Source of the DNA: Salipiger sp. CCB-MM3
Lineage (GTDB): Bacteria; Pseudomonadota; Alphaproteobacteria; Rhodobacterales; Rhodobacteraceae
Length of the DNA: 64,000 nucleotides
Reading direction: 5' to 3'
NCBI RefSeq assembly: GCF_001687105.1
Contig: NZ_CP014599.1
Location: 186,001 to 250,000 of the forward strand
The position numbers and the translations under genes were made by a program. This document shows positions 17,916 to 26,200 of the stretch, piece by piece (within the stretch, counting starts at the first letter, position 1; every line of letters begins with the position of its first letter). The notes beneath the pieces are model-generated. The model was not told the origin of the DNA. It saw only the letters and a program-made list of their open reading frames with translations, and made no database searches.

Positions 17916-17969
17916 CTCTTGGATCCGTTCCTTACGGGGATGTGTCCAGGGCTGTGCCTTGGTCGAGGT

Positions 17970-17993
17970 CCCGGGCGCGGCGAGGCGCCCGGG
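17970..17993 (-). other. intra-operon hairpin after a binding-protein gene
   Basis: CCCGGGCGC, 6-nt loop, GCGCCCGGG: a perfect 9-bp stem just beyond the stop of the binding-protein gene (18015) and ahead of the LLM gene. No U-tract. Such hairpins often protect the 3' end of binding-protein mRNA (as at malE-malF in E. coli), giving more binding protein than downstream product. Confidence 0.5.
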
Positions 17994-18014
17994 GCAGGTC
18001 GCTGCGGGCCGGGG

Positions 18015-19754
18015 TCAGTAGACGTAGCCAGCCTTGGTCATGAAATCGCGCGCGATCTCGAGGTCGTACTCGATGGGTTTGAGCAATTCCTTGGCGTATT
18101 CCGGCGCGGTGAAGGGCATAGGCACCGTGCCCGGCGCGCCAAAGCCGCTGGCGATCTCCTGCACGATCTGCTCGCGCGGCATGGCGTGGCTGAAGGCCTG
18201 ACGCACATAGGCCGCAGCCTCGGCGGCGCGCGACGGGTCCTCGCGGCCAAGCGGCGTGTCGACGCCGGTGCCAAAGACCGGGTGCTGCAGGTTGTAGCAG
18301 ACGTGCTGCCACTTGTAGCTGTCGTAGGTCTGCACCTTGCCCCACGAGGGGTCGATCGTGTCGACCAGCGAGCCGATGTCATACATCGGGTCATGCGCGT
18401 CGATCTCTCCGGATTTCAGCGCCGACAGCACCGCGTCCGAGCCTTGGATGTTGACCACGTAGAAGGTCTCGACGTTGCCCGGCGTTTCTTGCCAGTAGTC
18501 GGCGTTCTTGGCGTAGACGAAGGCCTTGCGCATCTGGTCCTGACCCTGACAGACCCACGGCCCGGTGCCGACGCCGCCTTTGGCGGTGTAGGTCGAGCCG
18601 TCGGACAGGGTGACCTCATAGCTGCCATTCCACGTGTTGAACGGATGCGCGCGCAGATCGCCCGGCGCGATGCCTTCCAGAACGTGCTTGGGCATCACCT
18701 GCATGGCGTTCATCACCCAATGTTCGAACTGGATGGTGAAGGCGGGCAGATCGATGGTGACCTCGTATTTGCCGGTGGCCTTGAAGGCGTCGGGTGAGCC
18801 GAAGATCTCGACGAAGGGCGCGTTGAACGCCGAGGCATAAGCCGGGTCCATGATCATCTTCCAGGTGAAGATCACATCCTCGGCGGTGAACTCCTCGCCG
18901 CTGTGCCATTTCACGCCTTCGCGCAGCGAGATGACCCATTGCTTGCCGTCCTCCGACATGGTGTGGCCGGTGGCCAGCGCCGGAGCGATCTCTTTGGTTT
19001 CCCAGTCTTTATACTCGTAAAGGCGGTTGAACACCGGCCCGAAGACATTCGAGTCCGAATAGCCGCCGGTATACATCGGGGTGAGGTTCTGCGGCGGTTG
19101 CCACGAGGCGAAGGCGGCGGTGGCACCGCCCTCGGCCCCTTCGATCGTCCAGTTGTGCGGGTCGGGGAAGAACACCGGGTTGAAGGTGGTGCCGGTAAAG
19201 CCCGAGAGCTTGGGGTTCGTGGCGATCACATCCTCGGGGTAGAACAGGATGGTCATCGGCTGGATGTCATACCAGCGCTTTTCGAAGCGGTGGATTGCCT
19301 CCATCCGCGGGCCCTCTTCGCGGGCGGCGGCGTAATCCTTGAGCGAGGCATCAATCTCTTCGTCATTGACGTAATAGTAGTTCTGCCCGTTCGGCGGGAA
19401 GGCCGTGGACGAGAAGAGGTTGTTCGGCATCGGGGTGATCGAGTTGTAGTAATAGCGCTCGAGATAGGCGTCCCAGCCGCCCTCGGCGTGGCTTTTGCCC
19501 TCGCCATTGGTGCGCCGCGGGGTGATCACCGACCACGGCACATAGCTCGATTGCACGTCGATCCCCAGCTTCGAGATCTGCTGCGCCGCCAGCGTGCCCC
19601 AGATCATCCGGGCGGGCTGGTTGTTGGGGATCATCATATACATCTTGAAGAAGGGTGCCGCGGCGCGGCCCATGCCCGGTGCCGACCCGGCCAGTGCCGC
19701 CGCGGCGGCGCCGGTGGTCTTCAGGAAGTTTCTGCGTGTCTGGTTTGCTTGCAT
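18015..19754 (-). CDS. circularly permuted family-5 ABC substrate-binding protein (Tat-exported)
   Basis: 579 aa in one uninterrupted frame. Residues 1-33 are a Tat signal (TRRNFLK, then an alanine-rich helix). Residues 35-205 match the canonical C-terminal lobe of DppA/OppA proteins (PNNQPARMIWGTLAAQQISK, KLGIDVQ, then the final strand before HNWTIEG). Residues 212-579 match the canonical N-terminal part: LAT-TMSEDGKQWVISLREGVKW, FTAEDVIFTWK, GTGPW, VRQAFSHAMPREQIVQEI, and it ends at IARDFMTKAGYVY, exactly where other family members continue into the lobe found here at the front. It is therefore a natural circular permutation. Unusually it is fifth in its operon, after both permeases and both ATPases. 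Cargo unknown. Confidence 0.88.
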   Translation of the reverse strand: MQANQTRRNFLKTTGAAAAALAGSAPGMGRAAAPFFKMYMMIPNNQPARMIWGTLAAQQISKLGIDVQSSYVPWSVITPRRTNGEGKSHAEGGWDAYLERYYYNSITPMPNNLFSSTAFPPNGQNYYYVNDEEIDASLKDYAAAREEGPRMEAIHRFEKRWYDIQPMTILFYPEDVIATNPKLSGFTGTTFNPVFFPDPHNWTIEGAEGGATAAFASWQPPQNLTPMYTGGYSDSNVFGPVFNRLYEYKDWETKEIAPALATGHTMSEDGKQWVISLREGVKWHSGEEFTAEDVIFTWKMIMDPAYASAFNAPFVEIFGSPDAFKATGKYEVTIDLPAFTIQFEHWVMNAMQVMPKHVLEGIAPGDLRAHPFNTWNGSYEVTLSDGSTYTAKGGVGTGPWVCQGQDQMRKAFVYAKNADYWQETPGNVETFYVVNIQGSDAVLSALKSGEIDAHDPMYDIGSLVDTIDPSWGKVQTYDSYKWQHVCYNLQHPVFGTGVDTPLGREDPSRAAEAAAYVRQAFSHAMPREQIVQEIASGFGAPGTVPMPFTAPEYAKELLKPIEYDLEIARDFMTKAGYVY

Positions 19755-19792
19755 GTCGGTTCTGGTCCCTGTTGGTGCGTTATGGTCGTGGC

Positions 19793-20836
19793 TTAACTGT
19801 CGGGGCTGAGCGGTTCGGCCGGGGCCGGCTCGTTCAGCGGGTGGTGGCAGGCGAGCGCGTGGCCGCGCTGGGTCTTCATCGGCGGCTCATGCGCGGCGCA
19901 GACCGCACTGGCGCGCGGGCAGCGGGTGTGGAACCGGCAGGCGGCGGGCATGTTCATCGCGCTGGGGATCTCGCCGCGCAGCGTGTTGCGCGCGGCGGGC
20001 CGGTCGGGATCGGGCACCGGGATCGCGCTTAGCAGGGCGCGGGTGTAGGGATGGCGCGGCGCCTCGAAGAGCGTGTCCACATCGGCGATCTCGACGATCT
20101 TTCCCAGATACATCACCGCGACGCGGGTGCTGAGAAACCGCACCGAGCTGAGGTCATGCGAGATGAAGAGATAGGTCAGCCCCAGTTCCGCCTGCAGCCG
20201 CGCCAGCAGGTTGAGGATCTGCGCCCGCACCGAGACGTCGAGCGAGGACACCGGCTCGTCGAGGATCAGCAGTTCGGGGTCTACGGCGAGCGCGCGGGCG
20301 ATGCCGACGCGCTGGCGCTGACCGCCCGAGAACTCATGCGGGTAGCGGTCGGCGTGATGCGGCTCCAGCCCCACCAGTTCCAGCAGTTCCAGCACCCGCG
20401 CGCGCCATGCGGCGGGCGGCAGCAGCGCATGCACCCGCAGCGGCTCGGATAGCGTTTGCGCGATGGTCCAGCGCGGGTTGAGCGACATATAGGGATCCTG
20501 AAAGACGTATTGCACGCGGCGGCGCATGGCCAGTTCGGCCTTGCGGTCGTCGCCGCCCAGCGTCGCCAGCAGGTCTTGCCCGCCGAGCAGCACCTCGCCG
20601 CCGCTGGCACCGATCAGATGCAGGATCGAGCGCGCAGTGGTCGACTTGCCGCAGCCGGATTCGCCCACGAGGCCAAGGGTCTGCCCGCGCGCCACGGAAA
20701 AGGAGATCTCGTCGACGGCGCGGATCACCCCGGTCTGGCGGCTGCGAAAGAGGCCGCGTTTGGTCACCGGGTAGAGCTTCTGCAACCCGCGCACGGTGAG
20801 CAGGTCGGGATCGGGGATGGCGAAGGGGGCGGTCAT
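19793..20836 (-). CDS. oligopeptide-type ABC transporter ATP-binding protein (DppF-like)
   Basis: 347 aa. Walker A GESGCGKST, Q-loop FQDPYMSLNPRW, signature FSGGQRQR, Walker B LLILDEP, H-loop FISHDLSSV, and C-terminal cysteine patch CRFHTRCPRASAVC. Its ATG overlaps the stop of the preceding ATPase (ATGA), and it ends 38 bp before the binding-protein gene. It forms the heterodimeric motor with the ATPase at 20833. Confidence 0.93.
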   Translation of the reverse strand: MTAPFAIPDPDLLTVRGLQKLYPVTKRGLFRSRQTGVIRAVDEISFSVARGQTLGLVGESGCGKSTTARSILHLIGASGGEVLLGGQDLLATLGGDDRKAELAMRRRVQYVFQDPYMSLNPRWTIAQTLSEPLRVHALLPPAAWRARVLELLELVGLEPHHADRYPHEFSGGQRQRVGIARALAVDPELLILDEPVSSLDVSVRAQILNLLARLQAELGLTYLFISHDLSSVRFLSTRVAVMYLGKIVEIADVDTLFEAPRHPYTRALLSAIPVPDPDRPAARNTLRGEIPSAMNMPAACRFHTRCPRASAVCAAHEPPMKTQRGHALACHHPLNEPAPAEPLSPDS

Positions 20837-21897
20837 GCGGCGTCCTCCTCGATCAGCGAGCCGCGGCGCAGGCAGCTGACGGCATGGCCGGGCCCGCTGG
20901 CGGTCATTTTCGGCAGGTGGCGGCGGCAGTCCTCCTGCGCCTCGCCGCAGCGCGGATTGAACTGGCAGCCGCTGGGCCGCTCCGCCGGGTTCGGGGGCTT
21001 GCCGCCGATCGCCGGCAGGCTCTGCGCGCCCTGCTCATAGCGCTGGTCGATGCGCGGCGTGCTGTCGAGCAGCGCGCGGGTGTAGGGGTGCTGAGGGTCG
21101 CGAAAGACCGTGCGCGCCGCGCCGCTCTCGCAGATGCGGCCCGAGTACATCACCGAGATCCGGTCGGCCATGCGCGCCACCACCCCCATGTCGTGGGTGA
21201 CAAGCAGGATCGACGTGTGAAAGCGCTCTTTGATCTCATCCAGAAGGTCGAGGATCTGCGCCTGAATGGTCACGTCGAGGTTTGTGGTGGGCTCGTCTGC
21301 AAGGATCAGCGCCGGATCGCAGAGCAATGCGCGGGCGATGCAGACGCGCTGTTTCATGCCGCCGGACAGCTCGTGCGGGAACTGGTTCAGACGGCTGGTG
21401 GCATCGGTGATGCCGACCTGCCGCAGCAGGTAGCCGACGCGCTCGCGCGTCTCGAGCCGGCCCGCCCCGGTGTGCCATGCGTAGATCTCGCCCAGTTGCT
21501 TGCCGATGGTCAGGATCGGGTTGAGCGAATGCGCCGGGTTCTGGAACACCATGGCCATGCGCTTGCCGCGCACGCGGCCCATGGCTTTTGCGGATTTGCG
21601 GGTCAGATCCTCGCCCTCGAAGACCACCTGTCCGCCGGTCACCTGCGCGCCCGCTGGCGGCAGCCCCATCAGCGACAGCGAGGTTACGGATTTGCCCGAG
21701 CCGCTTTCGCCGACAAGGCAGAGGGTTTCCTGCCGCCCGACGGCGAGACCGACACCCATCACCGCGGGCACCGCGCTTGCGCCCTTGCCGAAGCTGACGC
21801 TCAGCCCGCGCACCTCGAGCAGCGGGGCGGCACCGGGTGCGGGATCACCGGAGGGATCACGGGACAGGGGATCATTTGACGCGGGGGTTGAAAGCAT
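20833..21897 (-). CDS. oligopeptide-type ABC transporter ATP-binding protein (DppD-like)
   Basis: About 354 aa. Walker [10 protein letters not shown]-loop [10 protein letters not shown], signature LSGGMKQR, Walker B LILADEP, H-loop [10 protein letters not shown]-terminal patch [15 protein letters not shown] prefer the ATG at 21897, which overlaps the upstream permease stop by 26 bp; an ATG at 21909 and a TTG at 21930 are alternatives and no start has a convincing ribosome site. Co-transcribed with the permeases upstream. Confidence 0.9.
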   Translation of the reverse strand: MLSTPASNDPLSRDPSGDPAPGAAPLLEVRGLSVSFGKGASAVPAVMGVGLAVGRQETLCLVGESGSGKSVTSLSLMGLPPAGAQVTGGQVVFEGEDLTRKSAKAMGRVRGKRMAMVFQNPAHSLNPILTIGKQLGEIYAWHTGAGRLETRERVGYLLRQVGITDATSRLNQFPHELSGGMKQRVCIARALLCDPALILADEPTTNLDVTIQAQILDLLDEIKERFHTSILLVTHDMGVVARMADRISVMYSGRICESGAARTVFRDPQHPYTRALLDSTPRIDQRYEQGAQSLPAIGGKPPNPAERPSGCQFNPRCGEAQEDCRRHLPKMTASGPGHAVSCLRRGSLIEEDAA

Positions 21898-22816
21898 CGG
21901 ACAGCCCATCTGCAAGAAGGTTGAAACCAAGAACCGTGATGAAGATCGCCGCGCTCGGGGCGATGGAGGCCCAGGGCGAGACCCTGAGGTTCTCGTAGTT
22001 GAAATAGAGAAGCTGGCCCCAGCTGATCGCCTCGGGGTCGCCGAAGCCGAGGAAGCTGACCATCGCCTCCGAAAGGATGGCCGAGCCGATCCCCAGCGCG
22101 ATGATCACCACCAGCGACGGCATGGCGTTGGGCAGGATGTGGCGCATCAGAATGTCGCTGCGGGTGGCGCCGATGCAGCGGGCGGCCTCGACGAACTCCA
22201 TGCTTTTCAGGCGCATGAACTCGGCGCGGGCGATGCGCGCGATGGGCGGCCAGCCGAAGAGGCCAAGCAGCACGACGATTGTGCTGAGGTTGAGATAGGG
22301 GATCTCTTCGAGCGGGGTGCCGACCACGATCACCCCGAAGAGCCGGACCACGGCAAGGATGACCACAAACACCGGCAGCACGAGGAAGAATTCGGTGATG
22401 CGCATCATCACCTCGTCGGCCCAACCGCCGACATAGCCGCTGATGCCGCCGATCAGCAGCCCCAGCACCGAGGCGACCAGCATGGTGCCGAGCCCCACCG
22501 CCAGCGCCGTGGGGGCGCCATAGACCACGCGGGTGAAGACGTCATAGCCCATACGGTCGGTGCCGAAGGGATGCGCGAGGCTGGGGGCGGCGCGCGAGCC
22601 GAAGTTGAGCATCGCCGACTGGTCGTCGGCGGCATAGGGCGCGATCAGCGGCGAGAGGATCGCCACCAGCACCACGAAGCTTACCAGCACGAGACCCAGC
22701 ATGCCGGTACGGTTGCGGCGGAAGCGCGACCAGCCCTGTGCCCACATGCCGCGCGGCATCTCGGGCCGTGCCGCCTTGGGGCTGGCGGCTGGGGTGAGAG
22801 GATCAATCGAGGCCAT
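21872..22816 (-). CDS. ABC transporter permease (DppC-like)
   Basis: About 314 aa, six membrane helices. Family marks are FGTDRMGYDVFTRVVYGA after the first periplasmic loop and the EAA loop EAARCIGATRSDILMRHILP. The ATG at 22816 sits 4 bp after the DppB stop; a TTG ten codons upstream would overlap that gene and is less likely. The C-terminal end ([15 protein letters not shown]) is typical. Confidence 0.9.
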   Translation of the reverse strand: MASIDPLTPAASPKAARPEMPRGMWAQGWSRFRRNRTGMLGLVLVSFVVLVAILSPLIAPYAADDQSAMLNFGSRAAPSLAHPFGTDRMGYDVFTRVVYGAPTALAVGLGTMLVASVLGLLIGGISGYVGGWADEVMMRITEFFLVLPVFVVILAVVRLFGVIVVGTPLEEIPYLNLSTIVVLLGLFGWPPIARIARAEFMRLKSMEFVEAARCIGATRSDILMRHILPNAMPSLVVIIALGIGSAILSEAMVSFLGFGDPEAISWGQLLYFNYENLRVSPWASIAPSAAIFITVLGFNLLADGLSDAFNPRVK

Positions 22817-22820
22817 GGGG

Positions 22821-23783
22821 TCAGTCCAGTCTGATGCGGGGATCAATGAGCACGTAGGCGATGTCGGTGAGCAGCGTGGCCAGCACGAGCATCACCGAGA
22901 TCGCCATGGTGACGCCGAGGATCACCGGGTAATCGAGCTGCTGGATCGCGTTGATGTAGAGGTAGCCGACACCGGGCCAGGTGAAGACGGCCTCGGTCAC
23001 CGGAGCGGTGCCCAGCATCAGCCCGAAGAGGATGGCCAGATAGGTCAGCACCGGGATCAGCGCGTTGCGCAGCGCGTGGCCGTAGATGATGCGCCGCTCG
23101 GGCAGGCCGCTGGCGCGGGCGGCGGTGACGAAGTCATGGCGCAGGATGTCCACGAGGTTCGAGCGCATCAGCAGCGTCAGCGCGGCGGTGTTGAAGAAGG
23201 TCAGCATCGCCACCGGCAGCACCATATGCCACAGCGCGTCGAGCGTCGGGCTGCCCCAGAGCGGCGCGCGCATGGAATAGGCCCCGTAAGAGGGGAAGAT
23301 GCCCAGCCAGTAAGAGAAGATGAGGATCAGCAGGATGCCGACGAAGAAGGCGGGCAGCGACTGGCCGAGCATGGCGCTGGCCATGACCCCGAAGTCGGTC
23401 TTGCTGTACTGGCGCACGGCGGCGGTCACGGCCATCACCGTGGCGATGGCCAGCGCGATGAGGATGCCGGGGACCTGAATCTTCATGGTCTCGGCGCCCC
23501 AGACCGTGATCATCTCCCAGACCGGCTGGTTGTAGATGATCGAGGTGCCGAAATCGCCCTGCAGCAGATTTCCGGCCCAGATCAGGTAGCGGGTCACCGC
23601 CGGCTGATCGAGCCCGTAATAGGCGGTCATCTGGTCGATGGCCTGCTGGCTGATGCCGGGCCGTTCGGCAAGGAGGATCTCGATCGGATTGCCCACGGCG
23701 TTGACCAGCGCAAAGACGATAACGCTGACGCCGATGAGCAAGATCACCGAGAAGATGAGACGGCGAATGATGAACTGGGTGAC
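22821..23783 (-). CDS. ABC transporter permease (DppB-like)
   Basis: About 320 aa. The usual DppB start (TQFIIRRLIFSVILLIGVSV) points to the GTG at 23783, 12 bases after GGGAGAG; the open frame to 23849 begins with TTG and an atypical leader. The EAA loop is ARASGLPERRIIYGHALRNA. It is the first gene of the minus-strand operon DppB-DppC-DppD-DppF-binding protein-LLM, an order that places the binding protein late. Confidence 0.88.
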   Translation of the reverse strand, partial: VTQFIIRRLIFSVILLIGVSVIVFALVNAVGNPIEILLAERPGISQQAIDQMTAYYGLDQPAVTRYLIWAGNLLQGDFGTSIIYNQPVWEMITVWGAETMKIQVPGILIALAIATVMAVTAAVRQYSKTDFGVMASAMLGQSLPAFFVGILLILIFSYWLGIFPSYGAYSMRAPLWGSPTLDALWHMVLPVAMLTFFNTAALTLLMRSNLVDILRHDFVTAARASGLPERRIIYGHALRNALIPVLTYLAILFGLMLGTAPVTEAVFTWPGVGYLYINAIQQLDYPVILGVTMAISVMLVLATLLTDIAYVLIDPRIRLD

Positions 23784-24091
23784 CTGCAAGCCAAGCTCTC
23801 CCGTTGCCGCAAGGCGGGGATCAGCGCGCCTGCAGCCTAATGATTTCAATTGGTTCTGATGGGGTCAGGATGAGATGCCGCAGCCCGTAGGGTCAAATTC
23901 CAAATAATAGGTATGCATCGAACTCAGGTTATGGGGCGGCCTGTGCCGATAACCAAAACCCGTGCGCCCGGCAGCGGATTTGGCGGTCAGGACATCGGCG
24001 CTGGCATTTTGCGAGGCAGGCCCCGCGCGCCTGCGTCGCGGTGGGGCCGGAAATCTGCTATGGTGCCCGTGCTTGGAGGAGGGCCCGCATC
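23784..24091. other. divergent intergenic region
   Basis: 308 bp between the DppB-like gene and the metallo-hydrolase gene. It should hold both promoters. A GGTTAT ... ATAACC inverted repeat with a 16-base spacer lies at 23927-23954, and a GGAGGAGGG ribosome site precedes the 24092 start. No small ORF with coding character and no RNA motif was recognised. Confidence 0.5.
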
Positions 24092-24877
24092 ATGAAGATC
24101 CGGCTGTTGAATGAGAACCTCGTCTCCGACTTGTGTTGGCTGGCCGAATACGGGTTTTCCGCCTGGATCGAATACGAAGGCAGCAAGATCGTCTTTGACA
24201 CGGGCTGGTCCGACGTATGGTGCCGCAACGCCGAAACCGCGCATATCGATCTGGACGCCGCCGACGTCATCGCGCTGTCGCACTTTCACAGTGACCATTC
24301 GCGCGGGCTGCTTTTCCATCCGTTCACCGAAAAGAAGACGCTGGTGCTGCACCCACGGGTCATGACGGCGCTGCTTGATCCCTTCATAGAGCCGCCCGAC
24401 CGCCACCTTCCGCACAGGTATTCCGACATCGAGCGGAAGATCCGTGCGGACTTTCAGATCGTCGAGACGGTCGGGCCCTATGAGATCGCCCCCGGTGCCT
24501 TTTTCCTCGGGCAGATCCCAAGGGTCGTCCCCTTCGAGCGGGGCTATTACTATGAGGACACGATGGAGGACGACACGGCTTTGGCCTTCAGGACCGAGAA
24601 GGGCGCGGTTGTTCTCACCGGCTGTTCGCACAGCGGGATCTGCAACATCTGCACCTATGCGAAATCGGTGACCGGTCAGGATCTATACGCCGTGATCGGT
24701 GGCTTTCATCTGGTCCATCCCGAAAAACCCGCCTTGGATGAAACGATTGCATGGCTCCGCGCCGAAGGCATTCCGCGCCTTTTGCCGGTCCATTGCGTGT
24801 CCTTCGACATTCAGGCGCGTCTGCAAAGCGAGTTCGGCTATGACAGGCCGGGGGCGGGTTCGCTGATCGAGATTTGA
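24092..24877 (+). CDS. metallo-beta-lactamase fold hydrolase (COG1237-like)
   Basis: 261 aa. The metal-binding motif HFHSDH is at about residue 69, followed by the conserved TGCSHSGI, GGFHL and PVHC segments. These mark the subfamily loosely annotated as 7,8-dihydropterin-6-methyl-4-(beta-D-ribofuranosyl)aminobenzene-phosphate synthase-like, whose bacterial functions are mostly unknown. I chose the ATG at 24092 after GGAGGAGGG; an upstream in-frame GTG at 24041 has no such support. It converges with the LysR gene at 24913, 35 bp apart. Confidence 0.85.
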   Translation: MKIRLLNENLVSDLCWLAEYGFSAWIEYEGSKIVFDTGWSDVWCRNAETAHIDLDAADVIALSHFHSDHSRGLLFHPFTEKKTLVLHPRVMTALLDPFIEPPDRHLPHRYSDIERKIRADFQIVETVGPYEIAPGAFFLGQIPRVVPFERGYYYEDTMEDDTALAFRTEKGAVVLTGCSHSGICNICTYAKSVTGQDLYAVIGGFHLVHPEKPALDETIAWLRAEGIPRLLPVHCVSFDIQARLQSEFGYDRPGAGSLIEI

Positions 24878-24912
24878 GCGGGCCCTGCGTCCTGCGTAGC
24901 CCGCCTTGAAAG

Positions 24913-25854
24913 TCAGCGCAGCTCGGCGGCGGTCTTTGTGGTGCTGGCGGGGGGCGGGGCCAGCGCGGGGCCGAGGCTTTCTGCGTGGGCCAGCGCCAGT
25001 TCGACAAAGCGCTGCACCTGACTGGTGCGCGGGCGGTGGCGGGGCAGCAGCAGCCGCACCTCGGAACTGACCGTGGGCGCGAAGGGGCGGCAGACCACAA
25101 GTTCCGAGAAAGCCCCAAGGTACAGAGGGTTGAGCAGCGCCACGCCCAGACCGCGCGCCACCATGGCGCAAATGCTGGGCGCCATCGAGGCTTCGGTGAT
25201 GATGTCGCGCTGCACCCCGGCGCGGGTGAAGAGCTCATCCACTTGAGCGCGCAGATCCGAGGTCGGGGTGAAATTGATGAAACGCTCGCCTTCGAGGTCC
25301 GCCGGACAAAGCGCGGGCCGTTCGGCCAGCCGGTGGCCGCGCGGCATCACGCAGACATAGGGGCGACTGTCGAGCGCGATATGCTCGATCTCGGGATCGT
25401 CGATTGGATGGGACGAGACACCGATGTCGAGGCTGCCGGAAATCAGCATGTCGACGATCTTGACCGTGCTGCGCGCATGCAGCGCCAGTCGCGCGGCGCT
25501 GTTGCTGCTTTGGTATTCCATCACGAGGTCCTGAATGAAGCCGGTCGACAGCGCGGGCATCACCCCGACCGACAGCATCGTGCCCTTCATGTTGCGGATG
25601 TCCGAGGCGGCTGTCTCGATCCGGTCGAGGCCGCGATAGAGCCGGTTGATCTCTTCGAACAAGAGCAGCGCGTCGCCGGTGGGGCGGACCCGGCCGGGGC
25701 TGCGCTCGAACAGGGCGAGCCCGGTGTCATACTCGAGGTTCTGCAGCATCTTGCTGATCGCGGGCTGCGAGACGCAGAGGCGCGAGGCGGCGCGGCTGAC
25801 GGTGCCGGTTTCAATGACGGCCTTGAAGGCCTCGATCTGGCGGACGTTCAACAT
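24913..25854 (-). CDS. LysR family transcriptional regulator
   Basis: 313 aa. N-terminal winged helix MLNVRQIEAFKAVIETGTVS with HTH AASRLCVSQPAISKMLQNLE; effector-binding domain from about residue 92 (LSVGVMPALSTGFIQDLV). It is divergent from the ferric-reductase-like gene at 26201 and convergent with the metallo-hydrolase. Its target is not evident; a short inverted repeat (GAAGA-N5-TCTTC) lies 80 bp upstream. Confidence 0.9.
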   Translation of the reverse strand: MLNVRQIEAFKAVIETGTVSRAASRLCVSQPAISKMLQNLEYDTGLALFERSPGRVRPTGDALLLFEEINRLYRGLDRIETAASDIRNMKGTMLSVGVMPALSTGFIQDLVMEYQSSNSAARLALHARSTVKIVDMLISGSLDIGVSSHPIDDPEIEHIALDSRPYVCVMPRGHRLAERPALCPADLEGERFINFTPTSDLRAQVDELFTRAGVQRDIITEASMAPSICAMVARGLGVALLNPLYLGAFSELVVCRPFAPTVSSEVRLLLPRHRPRTSQVQRFVELALAHAESLGPALAPPPASTTKTAAELR

Positions 25855-26200
25855 GCTGGGCCCGGTCGGCTATTTCGGGAGCGTCGCGGCAGGCACCCCG
25901 GAGCGACCCCCAAGCGCCTGCGGCTAAGGTAAGTGAAGAATAAATCTTCGGGCGCTCCGAGGTTTAAGTCCGAACTTGTGCAAGATTTCCCTCCGCCGCG
26001 CAGACACTGCTTGCAGAACCGGCATTTGCTGCGCCGACACGCCGAGTTTTCAGCACGCCGAGAAAGAGTGTGCGCCCGGGATGATCGCCCTCGCCGGGAA
26101 AAACACGCGCGGCGGAGAGTTTCCGCCCCCGCTTGTGATCCGCATCAAGTCTTCGCTGCGCGGGCCGCGCTAAGCTTTGGACAAAGGAGCCAAAAGCGCC
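25855..26200. other. divergent intergenic region
   Basis: 346 bp between LysR (minus) and the ferric-reductase-like gene (plus). It contains GAAGA-N5-TCTTC at 25935-25949, a possible LysR contact site, and AAAGGAG ahead of 26201. Open frames through it lack coding character. Nothing else was recognised. Confidence 0.4.

Noticed and set aside
18015..19754. Idea that the odd SBP is a frameshifted or duplicated pair of genes
   Set aside because: A single frame covers a signal peptide plus each canonical segment once, in swapped order, with no duplicated or missing segment visible.
22821..23849. TTG start at 23849 for the DppB-like permease (also TTG at 22846 and 21930 for the next two genes)
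   Set aside because: They add residues unlike the families and lack ribosome sites; GTG 23783, ATG 22816 and ATG 21897 give normal N-termini.
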